Shown here: positions 1-5,929 of the stretch, piece by piece | How the letters are laid out: each line of letters opens with the position of its first letter | Numbering within the stretch: position 1 is the stretch's first letter | NCBI GenBank assembly: GCA_937958665.1 | Contig: CALGNM010000180.1 | Location: forward strand, 1-5,973 | Length of the DNA stretch: 5,973 bases | Source: an uncultured bacterium | GTDB taxonomy: Bacteria > Edwardsbacteria > AC1 > EtOH8 | Direction: 5' to 3' | Position numbers and translations under genes: made by a program | Notes under the pieces: model-generated | Database searches by the model: none | What the model was told of the DNA's origin: nothing | Seen by the model: only the letters and a program-made list of their open reading frames with translations

Positions 1-14
1 TGCTCTTCCGATCT
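1..14. other. Illumina adapter remnant at left contig end
   Basis: The first 14 bases are identical to the 3' end of the Illumina TruSeq-type adapter. Thirteen of them (GCTCTTCCGATCT) are common to both adapter arms. The extra T at position 1 fits the index (P7) arm, where this stretch is preceded by GTG, rather than the universal arm, where it is preceded by C. This is library sequence, so biological sequence begins at about position 15. A chance match is very unlikely because the other end also carries adapter. Confidence 0.95.
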
Positions 15-26
15 CATTTAGAGCTG

Positions 27-317
27 ATGGCGGAAGCCTCTTCGATCGTCAAGCTTTTGGAGAAGGTGATCGACCGGCTGAAGTTCGCCGATTACGGCTA
101 TGCCGGGTTCTTCGACAGCCATAAGGTGCTGGAGCCCCAGTTGGACGCCCTCTACCAGTTCGACCAGGAGCTATCCCAGGCCATTTTGGAACTCAAGGCT
201 AAGGTAGCCGCTCTGCGTCCCGAGCCTGAGGAGTTGGCGGCCCTGCTGGCAGGCCTGAGGAAATTCGACGACTGGCTGAACGCCCGGCACGAGGAGATAA
301 CTGGAAGCCGGAAATAA
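27..317 (+). CDS. Hypothetical helical protein, probably 5'-truncated
   Basis: I do not recognise this 96-residue frame. The reading frame stays open upstream to the adapter junction at 15 and there is no convincing ribosome site, since only 12 real bases precede the ATG. It may therefore be the C-terminal part of a longer protein whose start lies off the contig, with M1 an internal methionine. The composition is rich in Leu, Ala, Glu and Lys, with heptad-like spacing of hydrophobic residues at about 45-90 (for example LSQAILELKAKVAAL), which suggests amphipathic helices or a coiled coil. An aromatic patch lies at about 20-30 (FADYGYAGFF). There is no signal peptide, membrane segment or cysteine motif. 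It lies 85 bp upstream of the zinc-ribbon SPFH gene on the same strand, so a shared role is possible but unproven. Codon use looks like that of its neighbours, so it is probably coding. Confidence 0.6.
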   Translation: MAEASSIVKLLEKVIDRLKFADYGYAGFFDSHKVLEPQLDALYQFDQELSQAILELKAKVAALRPEPEELAALLAGLRKFDDWLNARHEEITGSRK

Positions 318-390
318 TTGTACAGCAATGGAGATAGGATAGAGTTACCGTTGGCACTCTGTCGCATGACAACCCTAAAACAATCGTAGC

Positions 391-396
391 AAGGAG
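391..396 (+). promoter_or_regulatory. Shine-Dalgarno site for the zinc-ribbon SPFH gene
   Basis: AAGGAG lies six bases before the ATG at 403. It favours that start over the in-frame methionine four codons later at 415. Confidence 0.8.
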
Positions 397-402
397 CATA
401 AA

Positions 403-1428
403 ATGGCCAAAATAATGGAAGTCATCGAATACTTCGACAATGCCGGCAACCAACTGGTCCACCGGGTGCCCGAGGACGGTTCGGGCGAGACCAAGATCGG
501 ATCCCAGCTGGTGGTCCGGGAGAGCCAGCAGGCGGTTTTCTTCCGGGACGGCAAGGCTTTGGACGTCTTCGGTGCCGGCCGCCACACCTTGACCACCATG
601 AACCTGCCCCTGCTGACCGGCCTGCTGAAGGGCGTCTTCGATGGCAAGAGCCCCTTCCGGGTGGAGGTCTATTTCGTCAACTCCAAGGTCTTCACCGACC
701 TGAAATGGGGAACCTCCGAGCCCATTCCATTCCGGGACTCCGAGCTGCAGATGATCCGCCTGCGTTCCTACGGCATCTACTCCACCCGGGTCAAGGATGC
801 CCAGCTGTTCGTCAACAAGATGGTGGGCACCCAGGGATTCTACACCACCGAACAGGTCGACGCTTTTCTTAAGAACGTGATCGTCTCCCGGCTGGCCGAC
901 TATCTTGGCGAGAACTTCAAATCCATCTTCGACGTGGCCCAGCACTATGACGAGCTGGGTGCCGGCCTCAAGGCCCGTCTGCAGGAAGACTTCGGAAAGT
1001 ACGGCTTGGAGATGGTTGACCTGTACATCAACGCCATCACCCCGCCGCCGGAAGTGACCGCCCGGATGGACGAAAGGGCTGGCATGGCCGCGGTGGGCGA
1101 TCTCAACCAGTATCTGAAATTCAAGGCGGCCAACGCCATGGGCGATGCCGCCAAGCAGGAAGGCGGGGCCGCCGGGGCCGGGGTGGGCATGGGGGCCGGG
1201 ATCGGCATGGGCATGATGATGCCCGGCATGCTCCAGCAGGCAATGGCCAGCGGTCCGGTGGCCGCCTGCCCCAAGTGTGCCGCCCAGAACCAGAGCACGG
1301 CCAAATTCTGCTCCAACTGCGGAAGCCCGATGGCGGTGGCCCCGGCCACTACCCCCTGCCCCAAATGCGGCAAGCCGGTGCCTGCCGGCAGCAAGTTTTG
1401 CAACGACTGCGGGGCGAAATTGGAATAG
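403..1428 (+). CDS. SPFH domain protein with two C-terminal zinc ribbons (YdjI/virion-core type)
   Basis: This 341-residue protein resembles the soluble SPFH proteins annotated as 'virion core protein' or Bacillus YdjI-like. They are thought to act as membrane-associated scaffolds, often beside PspA-like stress proteins. Residues about 25-215 look like the SPFH fold: FFRDGKALDVFGAGRHTL near 47-64, the VEVYFVN strand at 87-93, the LRSYGIYSTRV strand at 120-130, and a closing segment (GLEMVDLYINAITPP) at 201-215. A Gly/Met-rich linker (about 254-276) follows. Two zinc ribbons then end the protein, with cysteines at 289, 292, 303 and 306 and at 319, 322, 333 and 336. There is no signal peptide or transmembrane helix, so it is probably cytosolic and recruited to the membrane or to partners. 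It is followed after 4 bp by the DUF3788 gene. The SPFH assignment is firm; the physiological role is inferred. Confidence 0.88.
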   Translation: MAKIMEVIEYFDNAGNQLVHRVPEDGSGETKIGSQLVVRESQQAVFFRDGKALDVFGAGRHTLTTMNLPLLTGLLKGVFDGKSPFRVEVYFVNSKVFTDLKWGTSEPIPFRDSELQMIRLRSYGIYSTRVKDAQLFVNKMVGTQGFYTTEQVDAFLKNVIVSRLADYLGENFKSIFDVAQHYDELGAGLKARLQEDFGKYGLEMVDLYINAITPPPEVTARMDERAGMAAVGDLNQYLKFKAANAMGDAAKQEGGAAGAGVGMGAGIGMGMMMPGMLQQAMASGPVAACPKCAAQNQSTAKFCSNCGSPMAVAPATTPCPKCGKPVPAGSKFCNDCGAKLE

Positions 1429-1432
1429 CCAC

Positions 1433-1828
1433 ATGAAGGGCAAACCCACCGAAAAGGATTTTCTTGCCCTGATCGGACCCAAAGCCAAATTGTGGTGTGA
1501 AATCCGCTCTTACCTTGCCTCGCGTTACGATCATAAGCCGGAATTAAGCGTCGGGAAGAAGGAATACGACTGGACCATTCGCTATCGTAAATCCGGCAAG
1601 ACCCTGGTAACGCTTATACCAGAACCAGGCGGTTTCTGTGTCCTCGTTGTTTTAGGCAAGGAAGAGATCGGGAAGGCTGGGCAGGCCAAACTGAATAAAT
1701 GCGTACAGGGTATTTTAGAAAGCGCCAAACAATATCACGACGGTCGCTGGCTGTGGATAAGGCCGAAAAACAGGAGTGACTTGAAATCGATCTTTACCTT
1801 GATGTGTATAAAAAAAGAACCGAAGTAA
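1433..1828 (+). CDS. DUF3788 family protein
   Basis: This is a 131-residue soluble protein. The WTIRYRKSGKTLVTLIPEPG stretch at about 46-65, followed by FCVLVVLGKEE, matches the core I know from DUF3788, a family of small proteins without an established biochemical function. The frame runs upstream to 1277 inside the SPFH gene, but that extension reads as Arg/Pro-rich out-of-frame zinc-ribbon sequence. The start chosen here is ATG 1433, four bases after the SPFH stop, with a weak GGA at 1422-1424 as a ribosome site, so translation may be coupled to the upstream gene. Codon use is more AT-rich towards its end than in the neighbours. A role with the SPFH proteins is suggested only by position. 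Confidence 0.8.
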   Translation: MKGKPTEKDFLALIGPKAKLWCEIRSYLASRYDHKPELSVGKKEYDWTIRYRKSGKTLVTLIPEPGGFCVLVVLGKEEIGKAGQAKLNKCVQGILESAKQYHDGRWLWIRPKNRSDLKSIFTLMCIKKEPK

Positions 1829-1844
1829 CATAGAGACATTAATT

Positions 1845-1850
1845 AGGAGG
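1845..1850 (+). promoter_or_regulatory. Strong Shine-Dalgarno site for the prohibitin-like gene
   Basis: A full AGGAGG consensus sits seven bases before the ATG at 1858. It is the strongest ribosome site in the window and fixes this start. Confidence 0.85.
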
Positions 1851-1857
1851 GATTTTC

Positions 1858-2745
1858 ATGCTTTTTATATTTTCATTAATCATTGTTGCCATAGCCGGAT
1901 ACATGTGGTATGCGGCCGATGTAAAGACCAAGCAGTTCAACGAAGCCTTCGCCAAGAGCCGGGCCGTCTCCGGCATTATAGCCATATTATTCCTGATCAT
2001 CGCCATATTCCAGATGCTGACCGTCATCCCGGCCGGGCACGTTGGTGTGGTGGATTTCTTCGGACATGTGTCTTCAAAGACTCTCAAGGCCGGAATCAAT
2101 TTACGCAATCCGCTGGCCCGGATCGTTAAAATGTCGATCAAGACTCAGGAGCTGACCGAGGACATGCCGGTGCCGTCCAAGGAGGGCCTGACCGTCCAGC
2201 TGGATGTTACCACCCTATTCCACCTGGACCCGGAGAAGGCGGCTGAGATCTACAAGACGGTGGGGGCCGATTACGTCAGCATCATCCTGGTCCCCCAGTT
2301 CCGCTCGGTGTGCCGGGGAGTAACCGCCAACTATGAGGCCAAGGCCCTCTACACCGCCCAGAGGGAGCTTCTGGCCAAGGCCATCCAGATGGACCTCAAC
2401 TCCCAGGTGAACAGCCGGGGCATCATCATCGAGAACGTCCCCTTGCGTCGGGTGGGCCTGCCCAAGAAGGTGACCGACGCCATCGAGGACAAGCTCAAGG
2501 CCGAGCAGGAGAGCCAGCGCATGGAATGGGTGCTCACCAAGGAGAAGCAGGAGGCCGAGAGAAAGCGAATCGAGGCCAAGGGCATCTCCGACTTCCAGAA
2601 TATCGTGGCCCAGGGCATCAGCCAACCGCTGCTGAGGTGGAAGGGCATTGAGGCCACCGAGAAGCTGGCCTCCTCCCCCAACGCCAAGGTGATAGTGATC
2701 GGCTCCGGAAAGGACGGCCTGCCCATAATTTTGGACACCCAATAG
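1858..2745 (+). CDS. Prohibitin-like SPFH/Band 7 membrane protein
   Basis: This 295-residue protein belongs to the prohibitin/stomatin/HflK-C superfamily, whose members form ring-like scaffolds that organise membranes and modulate proteases. It has two predicted membrane helices: residues about 2-19 (FIFSLIIVAIAG) and about 38-58 (SGIIAILFLIIAIFQMLTVI), with a short charged loop between. The SPFH domain follows from IPAGHVGVVDFFG (57-69) through KTQELTEDMPVPSKEGLTVQ (95-114), LFHLDPEKAAEIY (120-132) and the conserved close IIIENVPLRRVGLP (189-202). A charged coiled-coil segment spans about 203-242. The tail KVIVIGSGKDGLPIIL (277-292) is typical of bacterial prohibitin-like proteins. Length is normal for the family, though most members have one N-terminal helix rather than two. 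It starts 29 bp after the DUF3788 gene. No nfeD-type protease partner is adjacent. Confidence 0.9.
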   Translation: MLFIFSLIIVAIAGYMWYAADVKTKQFNEAFAKSRAVSGIIAILFLIIAIFQMLTVIPAGHVGVVDFFGHVSSKTLKAGINLRNPLARIVKMSIKTQELTEDMPVPSKEGLTVQLDVTTLFHLDPEKAAEIYKTVGADYVSIILVPQFRSVCRGVTANYEAKALYTAQRELLAKAIQMDLNSQVNSRGIIIENVPLRRVGLPKKVTDAIEDKLKAEQESQRMEWVLTKEKQEAERKRIEAKGISDFQNIVAQGISQPLLRWKGIEATEKLASSPNAKVIVIGSGKDGLPIILDTQ

Positions 2746-2769
2746 AAAATCACTCCATGGTTAACATAT

Positions 2770-3870
2770 ATGCAAAGCTTATTGATAGGACTTACCTCCC
2801 TAACAGCCGGGCAAGCTGTTATGCTATTCATCGGCTGTGTTCTTTTATATTTGGCAATCGGGCAACGCTACGAGCCCATGCTGCTGCTGCCGATTGGTTT
2901 CGGCTGCATACTGGCAAACATCCCGTTTTCGGCGGCGGTTGGAGAACACGGGGCTCTCACCATCCTTTTTAAAGCAGGGATCACGACCGAGCTATTTCCC
3001 CTACTTATATTTATCGCCATAGGTGCGATGATCGACTTCGGCATACTTCTGCGCAATCCCAAGATGTTCCTTTTCGGCGGGGCCGCTCAGTTCGGCATAT
3101 TCTTTACCGTCTCCCTGGCCACGTTGCTGGGCTACAACCTGCGGGAAGCTGCCTCGATTGGGATCATCGGGGCAGCCGACGGTCCAACCTCGATATATGT
3201 GGCAACAAGGTTCGCACGCCATCTCCTGGCACCCATTTCGGTGGCCGCTTACACCTATATGGCCCTGGTCCCCATAATCCAGCCTGCGGTCATCAGATAT
3301 CTCACCACTTTGCCGGAACGCCGGATTAGGATGCCCTACCGGGAAAGCCGCATCTCGCGGCCGGTGATGATTATTTTCCCGGTGGCGGTTACCATCATCG
3401 CCGGGATTATTGCCCCAGTCAGCGTGGCGCTGGTCGGGTTCCTGATGTTCGGAAACCTGCTCAGAGTATGTGGGGTCACCGACCGGCTGTCCAATTCCGC
3501 CCAGAACGAGCTGGCCAACCTGGTCACGATTCTGCTGGGGATAAGCATTGGCTCCACTATGACCGCCGACAGCTTCTTGAACCTAAGCACCCTCAAGATC
3601 ATCTCCCTCGGTTTGGTGGCTTTCATCTTCGACACCGCTGGCGGCATCCTGTTCGCCAAGTTCCTGAACCTGTTCACCAAAAACAAAATAAACCCCATGG
3701 TGGGAGCCGCCGGTATCTCGGCCTTTCCCATGTCCGCTAGGGTGATTCATCTGGAAGCCCAGAAGGCAGATCCGGCCAATTTTCTCTTGAATCAAACCAT
3801 CAGCGCCAATGTGGCAGGCCAGATCGGATCGATAATTGCCGGAGGCCTGATATTAGCGTTGGTAAAATAG
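2770..3870 (+). CDS. oadB: Sodium-translocating decarboxylase beta subunit (OadB/GcdB/MmdB family)
   Basis: This is the integral membrane subunit that couples decarboxylation of carboxybiotin to Na+ export in oxaloacetate, methylmalonyl-CoA or glutaconyl-CoA decarboxylases. The 366 residues are mostly hydrophobic helices. Hallmarks are YEPMLLLPIGFGCILANIP (34-52), GAADGPT (134-140) with D137, AAYTYMALVPIIQP (159-172) with Y163, INPMVGAAGISAFPMSARV (307-325) and NFLLNQTISANVAG (337-350). D137, Y163, N308, G312, S317 and R324 align with residues reported as important in Klebsiella OadB (D203, Y229, N373, G377, S382, R389), so the ion path looks intact. The protein is shorter than Klebsiella OadB (about 430), mainly because a loop is missing after the second conserved block. 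The start at ATG 2770 fits the family N-terminus, but no clear ribosome site precedes it. The substrate cannot be told from this subunit. Confidence 0.93.
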   Translation: MQSLLIGLTSLTAGQAVMLFIGCVLLYLAIGQRYEPMLLLPIGFGCILANIPFSAAVGEHGALTILFKAGITTELFPLLIFIAIGAMIDFGILLRNPKMFLFGGAAQFGIFFTVSLATLLGYNLREAASIGIIGAADGPTSIYVATRFARHLLAPISVAAYTYMALVPIIQPAVIRYLTTLPERRIRMPYRESRISRPVMIIFPVAVTIIAGIIAPVSVALVGFLMFGNLLRVCGVTDRLSNSAQNELANLVTILLGISIGSTMTADSFLNLSTLKIISLGLVAFIFDTAGGILFAKFLNLFTKNKINPMVGAAGISAFPMSARVIHLEAQKADPANFLLNQTISANVAGQIGSIIAGGLILALVK

Positions 3871-3881
3871 CAGCCGATACC

Positions 3882-3887
3882 GGGGAG
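3882..3887 (+). promoter_or_regulatory. Shine-Dalgarno site for the small OadG-like gene
   Basis: GGGGAG lies seven bases before ATG 3895. It supports translation of the short gene that follows. A closely similar stretch recurs before the SemiSWEET start at 4035. Confidence 0.7.
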
Positions 3888-3894
3888 CGAGTCT

Positions 3895-4038
3895 ATGATC
3901 TGGGTCAACTTTATCGAAAGTCTAAAGCTGATGGCGACGGGGATGTCGGGCATATTCGCCTTTATCATGGTTTTCTATGGGCTGGTTGTCCTATTGATGA
4001 AATTGTTCCCCTACCAAGACGCCGGGGATGGTCTATGA
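3895..4038 (+). CDS. oadG: OadG-like gamma subunit, 47 residues
   Basis: This short gene encodes a single-span membrane protein. After a short N-terminus (MIWVNFIESLKLMATGMS), a hydrophobic helix spans about residues 17-38 (MSGIFAFIMVFYGLVVLLMK), ending with LFPYQDAGDGL. The pattern 'short amphipathic start, ESLKLMATGM, one helix, K-LFP' is that of OadG/MmdD gamma or delta subunits, which tie the membrane beta subunit to the carboxyltransferase. Position supports this: it starts 24 bp after the beta-subunit gene, has a good ribosome site, and its TGA overlaps the next ATG. It is shorter than Klebsiella OadG (about 80 residues) and lacks that protein's long C-terminal tail with metal-binding His/Asp residues and Pro-rich linker. 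It could instead be an unrelated one-helix protein, but family and context agree. Confidence 0.75.
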   Translation: MIWVNFIESLKLMATGMSGIFAFIMVFYGLVVLLMKLFPYQDAGDGL

Positions 4039-4292
4039 CCAGGTACATAGGACTATTGGCCGGGCTGCTGACCACCATCAGCTTCCTGCCCCAGGTGGTC
4101 AAGAGCCTGAAGACCCGCCGCATGGAGGACTTCAACATCTGGTTCCTGGGCCTGATGATCATCGGGCTGGCCCTGTGGACCGTCTACGGCTTCCTGTTAA
4201 AACAGCCGCCCATCATCATCGCCAATCTGGCCACCATATCGTTGAACCTTGTTCTGCTCTGGCTGAAGATTAGATACCGGGGGCGTAGCTGA
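4035..4292 (+). CDS. SemiSWEET (PQ-loop) sugar transporter subunit
   Basis: This 85-residue protein has three membrane helices and belongs to the SemiSWEET/MtN3-PQ loop family, which works as a homodimer to move mono- or disaccharides across the inner membrane. Helix 1 (about 4-22) carries the PQ motif in TTISFLPQVVKS (13-24). Helix 2 is at about 34-55 (IWFLGLMIIGLALWTVYGFL), and helix 3 at about 58-78 (PPIIIANLATISLNLVLLWL). W48 and N64 occupy the positions of the Trp and Asn that line the sugar pocket in solved SemiSWEET structures. Length is typical. ATG 4035 overlaps the preceding TGA in an ATGA junction, so translation is probably coupled. The gene ends in tandem in-frame stops, TGA then TAA (4290-4295). 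Which sugar it carries cannot be read from the sequence. Confidence 0.92.
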   Translation: MTRYIGLLAGLLTTISFLPQVVKSLKTRRMEDFNIWFLGLMIIGLALWTVYGFLLKQPPIIIANLATISLNLVLLWLKIRYRGRS

Positions 4293-4299
4293 TAAGGCC

Positions 4300-5929
4300 A
4301 TGTCCCGAATGCTTAAGCTAACCTTCTTGTCCAGCCTGGCCGCCATTCTGCTGGCCGCCATGGACCTTAATCCCTCAAGCCAGGTATCCTCCCGCCTGAA
4401 AACCGACCGCTCGGATTACTACCGCTACCAGCTGGTCCGGCTTTCATTCCGCCCCGACTCCCTGTCGGGTCTATCTCCCGATTCGCTGACCCTGACGGCA
4501 GAGTTCTACCACGGGGACAGCCTGATTGCAGGGGTCGGCGACTGTTGGCGGATAAGGATGCGATACAGCCCTATTGACAGCACATGGCACGGCAGCTGGG
4601 CCCTGCCCTGGAACCCACCCTTGGGCAAATACCGGGCGATTGCCGCCCTATCACCCTCTGGCCAGGCTATTGGTAATCCGCCCCTACGCTTCTCCGATTC
4701 GGTTGAGTTCACGGTCAAATCCCGCCCGCCGCTTGGCATCCCCGAAGGCTTGTGCGCTATGACCATCGAAAGCGCCGGTAACATGCTCAATTCCAAACTA
4801 CCATCCCTGGGCAAGGAGCCCCGCCATTGGACCAATTTCGCCGACTGGGCCAAGTATCTTGGGGCCGATGCCGTTTGGTACTCGGTGGGCTGGACAATCG
4901 AAAATTATCCCGGAACAAACGATGAAAATCCATGGGTAAAGGAAAATTTCCTGGTCTTTCCCCGGCTGGCCGAGGAGTGTCATCGACAGGGGCTGAAATT
5001 CGGCGGCTATGTGGGCAGCTATTTGCTGTGGGGGCCCAAGCTGGGCCGGCTAAAATATAATTATTCCCTGGATGTACGCAACGGCCGGATATTTCCCACC
5101 CAGCATGTCAGCTTAGAGGATCCCAAGCGGCGATCCGACATAGTGAAGATACTGCAGCTGCTCCAGGCGGATACAAATGTGGATTTCATCGGCCTGGATT
5201 ACATCCGTCCCGGATCCGGAGGATTCGAGACCGCCGAGGAGTTTGTGGAACTTATGAACATCGAGAAGCCGGACGGCTGGGACAAGTGGTGCCAAAGAGA
5301 GCGCCGGATGTGGGTGGCCCGGCAGGTCAAGCCGGTTTCGGCCCGGCCGATCCGGGCCCGCTGGCAATGGTGGCAGGCCCACCGTTCGGCCACCGCGGTG
5401 GAGAAGCTGCTGGCCGAGGCCGGAGTGACCAAGCCGGTATGGGGGTTCACCCTGGGCTGGGACAAAGGTCACGAGCACGGCCAGGATCCCCCCATGATGA
5501 ACGATGCCGGACTTGACCTGGACGCTGTGATGATCTATGAATCAGATGCCGCCCAGTGCAATGAGATGACCAACGTCTGGTCCCAATATTTAAAGGGTGG
5601 CGAAGCCCAGCTGATGGCCGGGCAGCAGATCGACTGGGTCCTGCTGCAGAAGAGCACATCCCCCCCAGCCCCGGAGGAATTCTACTGGCGTCTGACCGAT
5701 GCCATCAAGGGGACCTCTGAGCAGGGTCGGGTCAAGGGGCTCTTCTGGCACGATATGTTTAGGGGCATCCGGGGCCGCAAGGGACCCCACTCCAGCCAGG
5801 AGTGGCTGATAGCCGGGGCGGCAGCCTTCACCAAAGCCAGACAGGAACTTGGCATCCTGCCCCTGGAGACAAGGTTATTCCACCAGGACGGCAAGGTAGG
5901 AATCCACATCCGAATATTGGGTATTGTCG
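4300..5929 (+). CDS. Exported glycosidase-like protein with Ig/MG2-like N-domain, 3'-truncated
   Basis: The first 543 residues of a longer protein are present; the gene is cut by adapter at 5930. The N-terminus (MSRMLKLTFLSSLAAILLAA) is a probable signal peptide cleaved near A20, without a lipobox cysteine. Residues about 28-143 form a beta-rich domain like MG2 or Ig-like linkers (YYRYQLVRLSFRP, LTLTAEFYHGDSL, WHGSWALPWNPPLGKYRA). Residues about 148-510 look like a TIM-barrel glycoside hydrolase of the GHL/DUF4015-like kind: WTNFADWAKYLGADAVWYSV, GLKFGGYVGSYLLW, DFIGLDYIRPG with D295 and D300, GFTLGWDKGHEHG, DAVMIYESD with E414, and GLFWHDMFRG. D300 and E414 are the best guesses for active-site acids, but I cannot verify this. 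It lies 7 bp after the SemiSWEET gene. AAGG at 4294-4297 is very close to ATG 4300 and would suit ATG 4309 (M4) as well. Family assignment is tentative. Confidence 0.7.

Noticed and set aside
318-345. TTGTAC ... TAGAGT as a sigma-70 promoter before the SPFH gene
   Set aside because: Matches to both hexamers are weak (about 3 and 4 of 6), no better than expected by chance in such a gap.
1277-1432. N-terminal extension of the DUF3788 frame into the SPFH gene
   Set aside because: The 52 extra residues are Arg/Pro-rich out-of-frame reading of the zinc-ribbon region; the family-like sequence starts at ATG 1433.
199-1488. 429-residue open frame on the minus strand
   Set aside because: It is antisense to the SPFH gene, has a low-complexity His/Gly/Ala/Leu composition with no recognisable domain, and arises from GC-rich codon bias of the true gene.
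1781-1812. Promoter-like TTGAAA ... TATAAA upstream of the prohibitin-like gene
   Set aside because: The spacing is 20 bases, too long for a standard sigma-70 promoter, and the A-rich part simply encodes the Lys-rich DUF3788 tail.
2215-2742. 175-residue minus-strand frame opposite the prohibitin-like gene
   Set aside because: It is repetitive Leu/Gly/Asp antisense translation, with no ribosome site or family resemblance.
2757-2972. Alternative short plus-strand frame overlapping the start of the beta subunit
   Set aside because: It has no family resemblance and lies out of frame with a clear OadB N-terminus.
5113-5478. 121-residue minus-strand frame opposite the glycosidase-like gene
   Set aside because: It is an antisense shadow in a strongly codon-biased gene with no recognisable domain.
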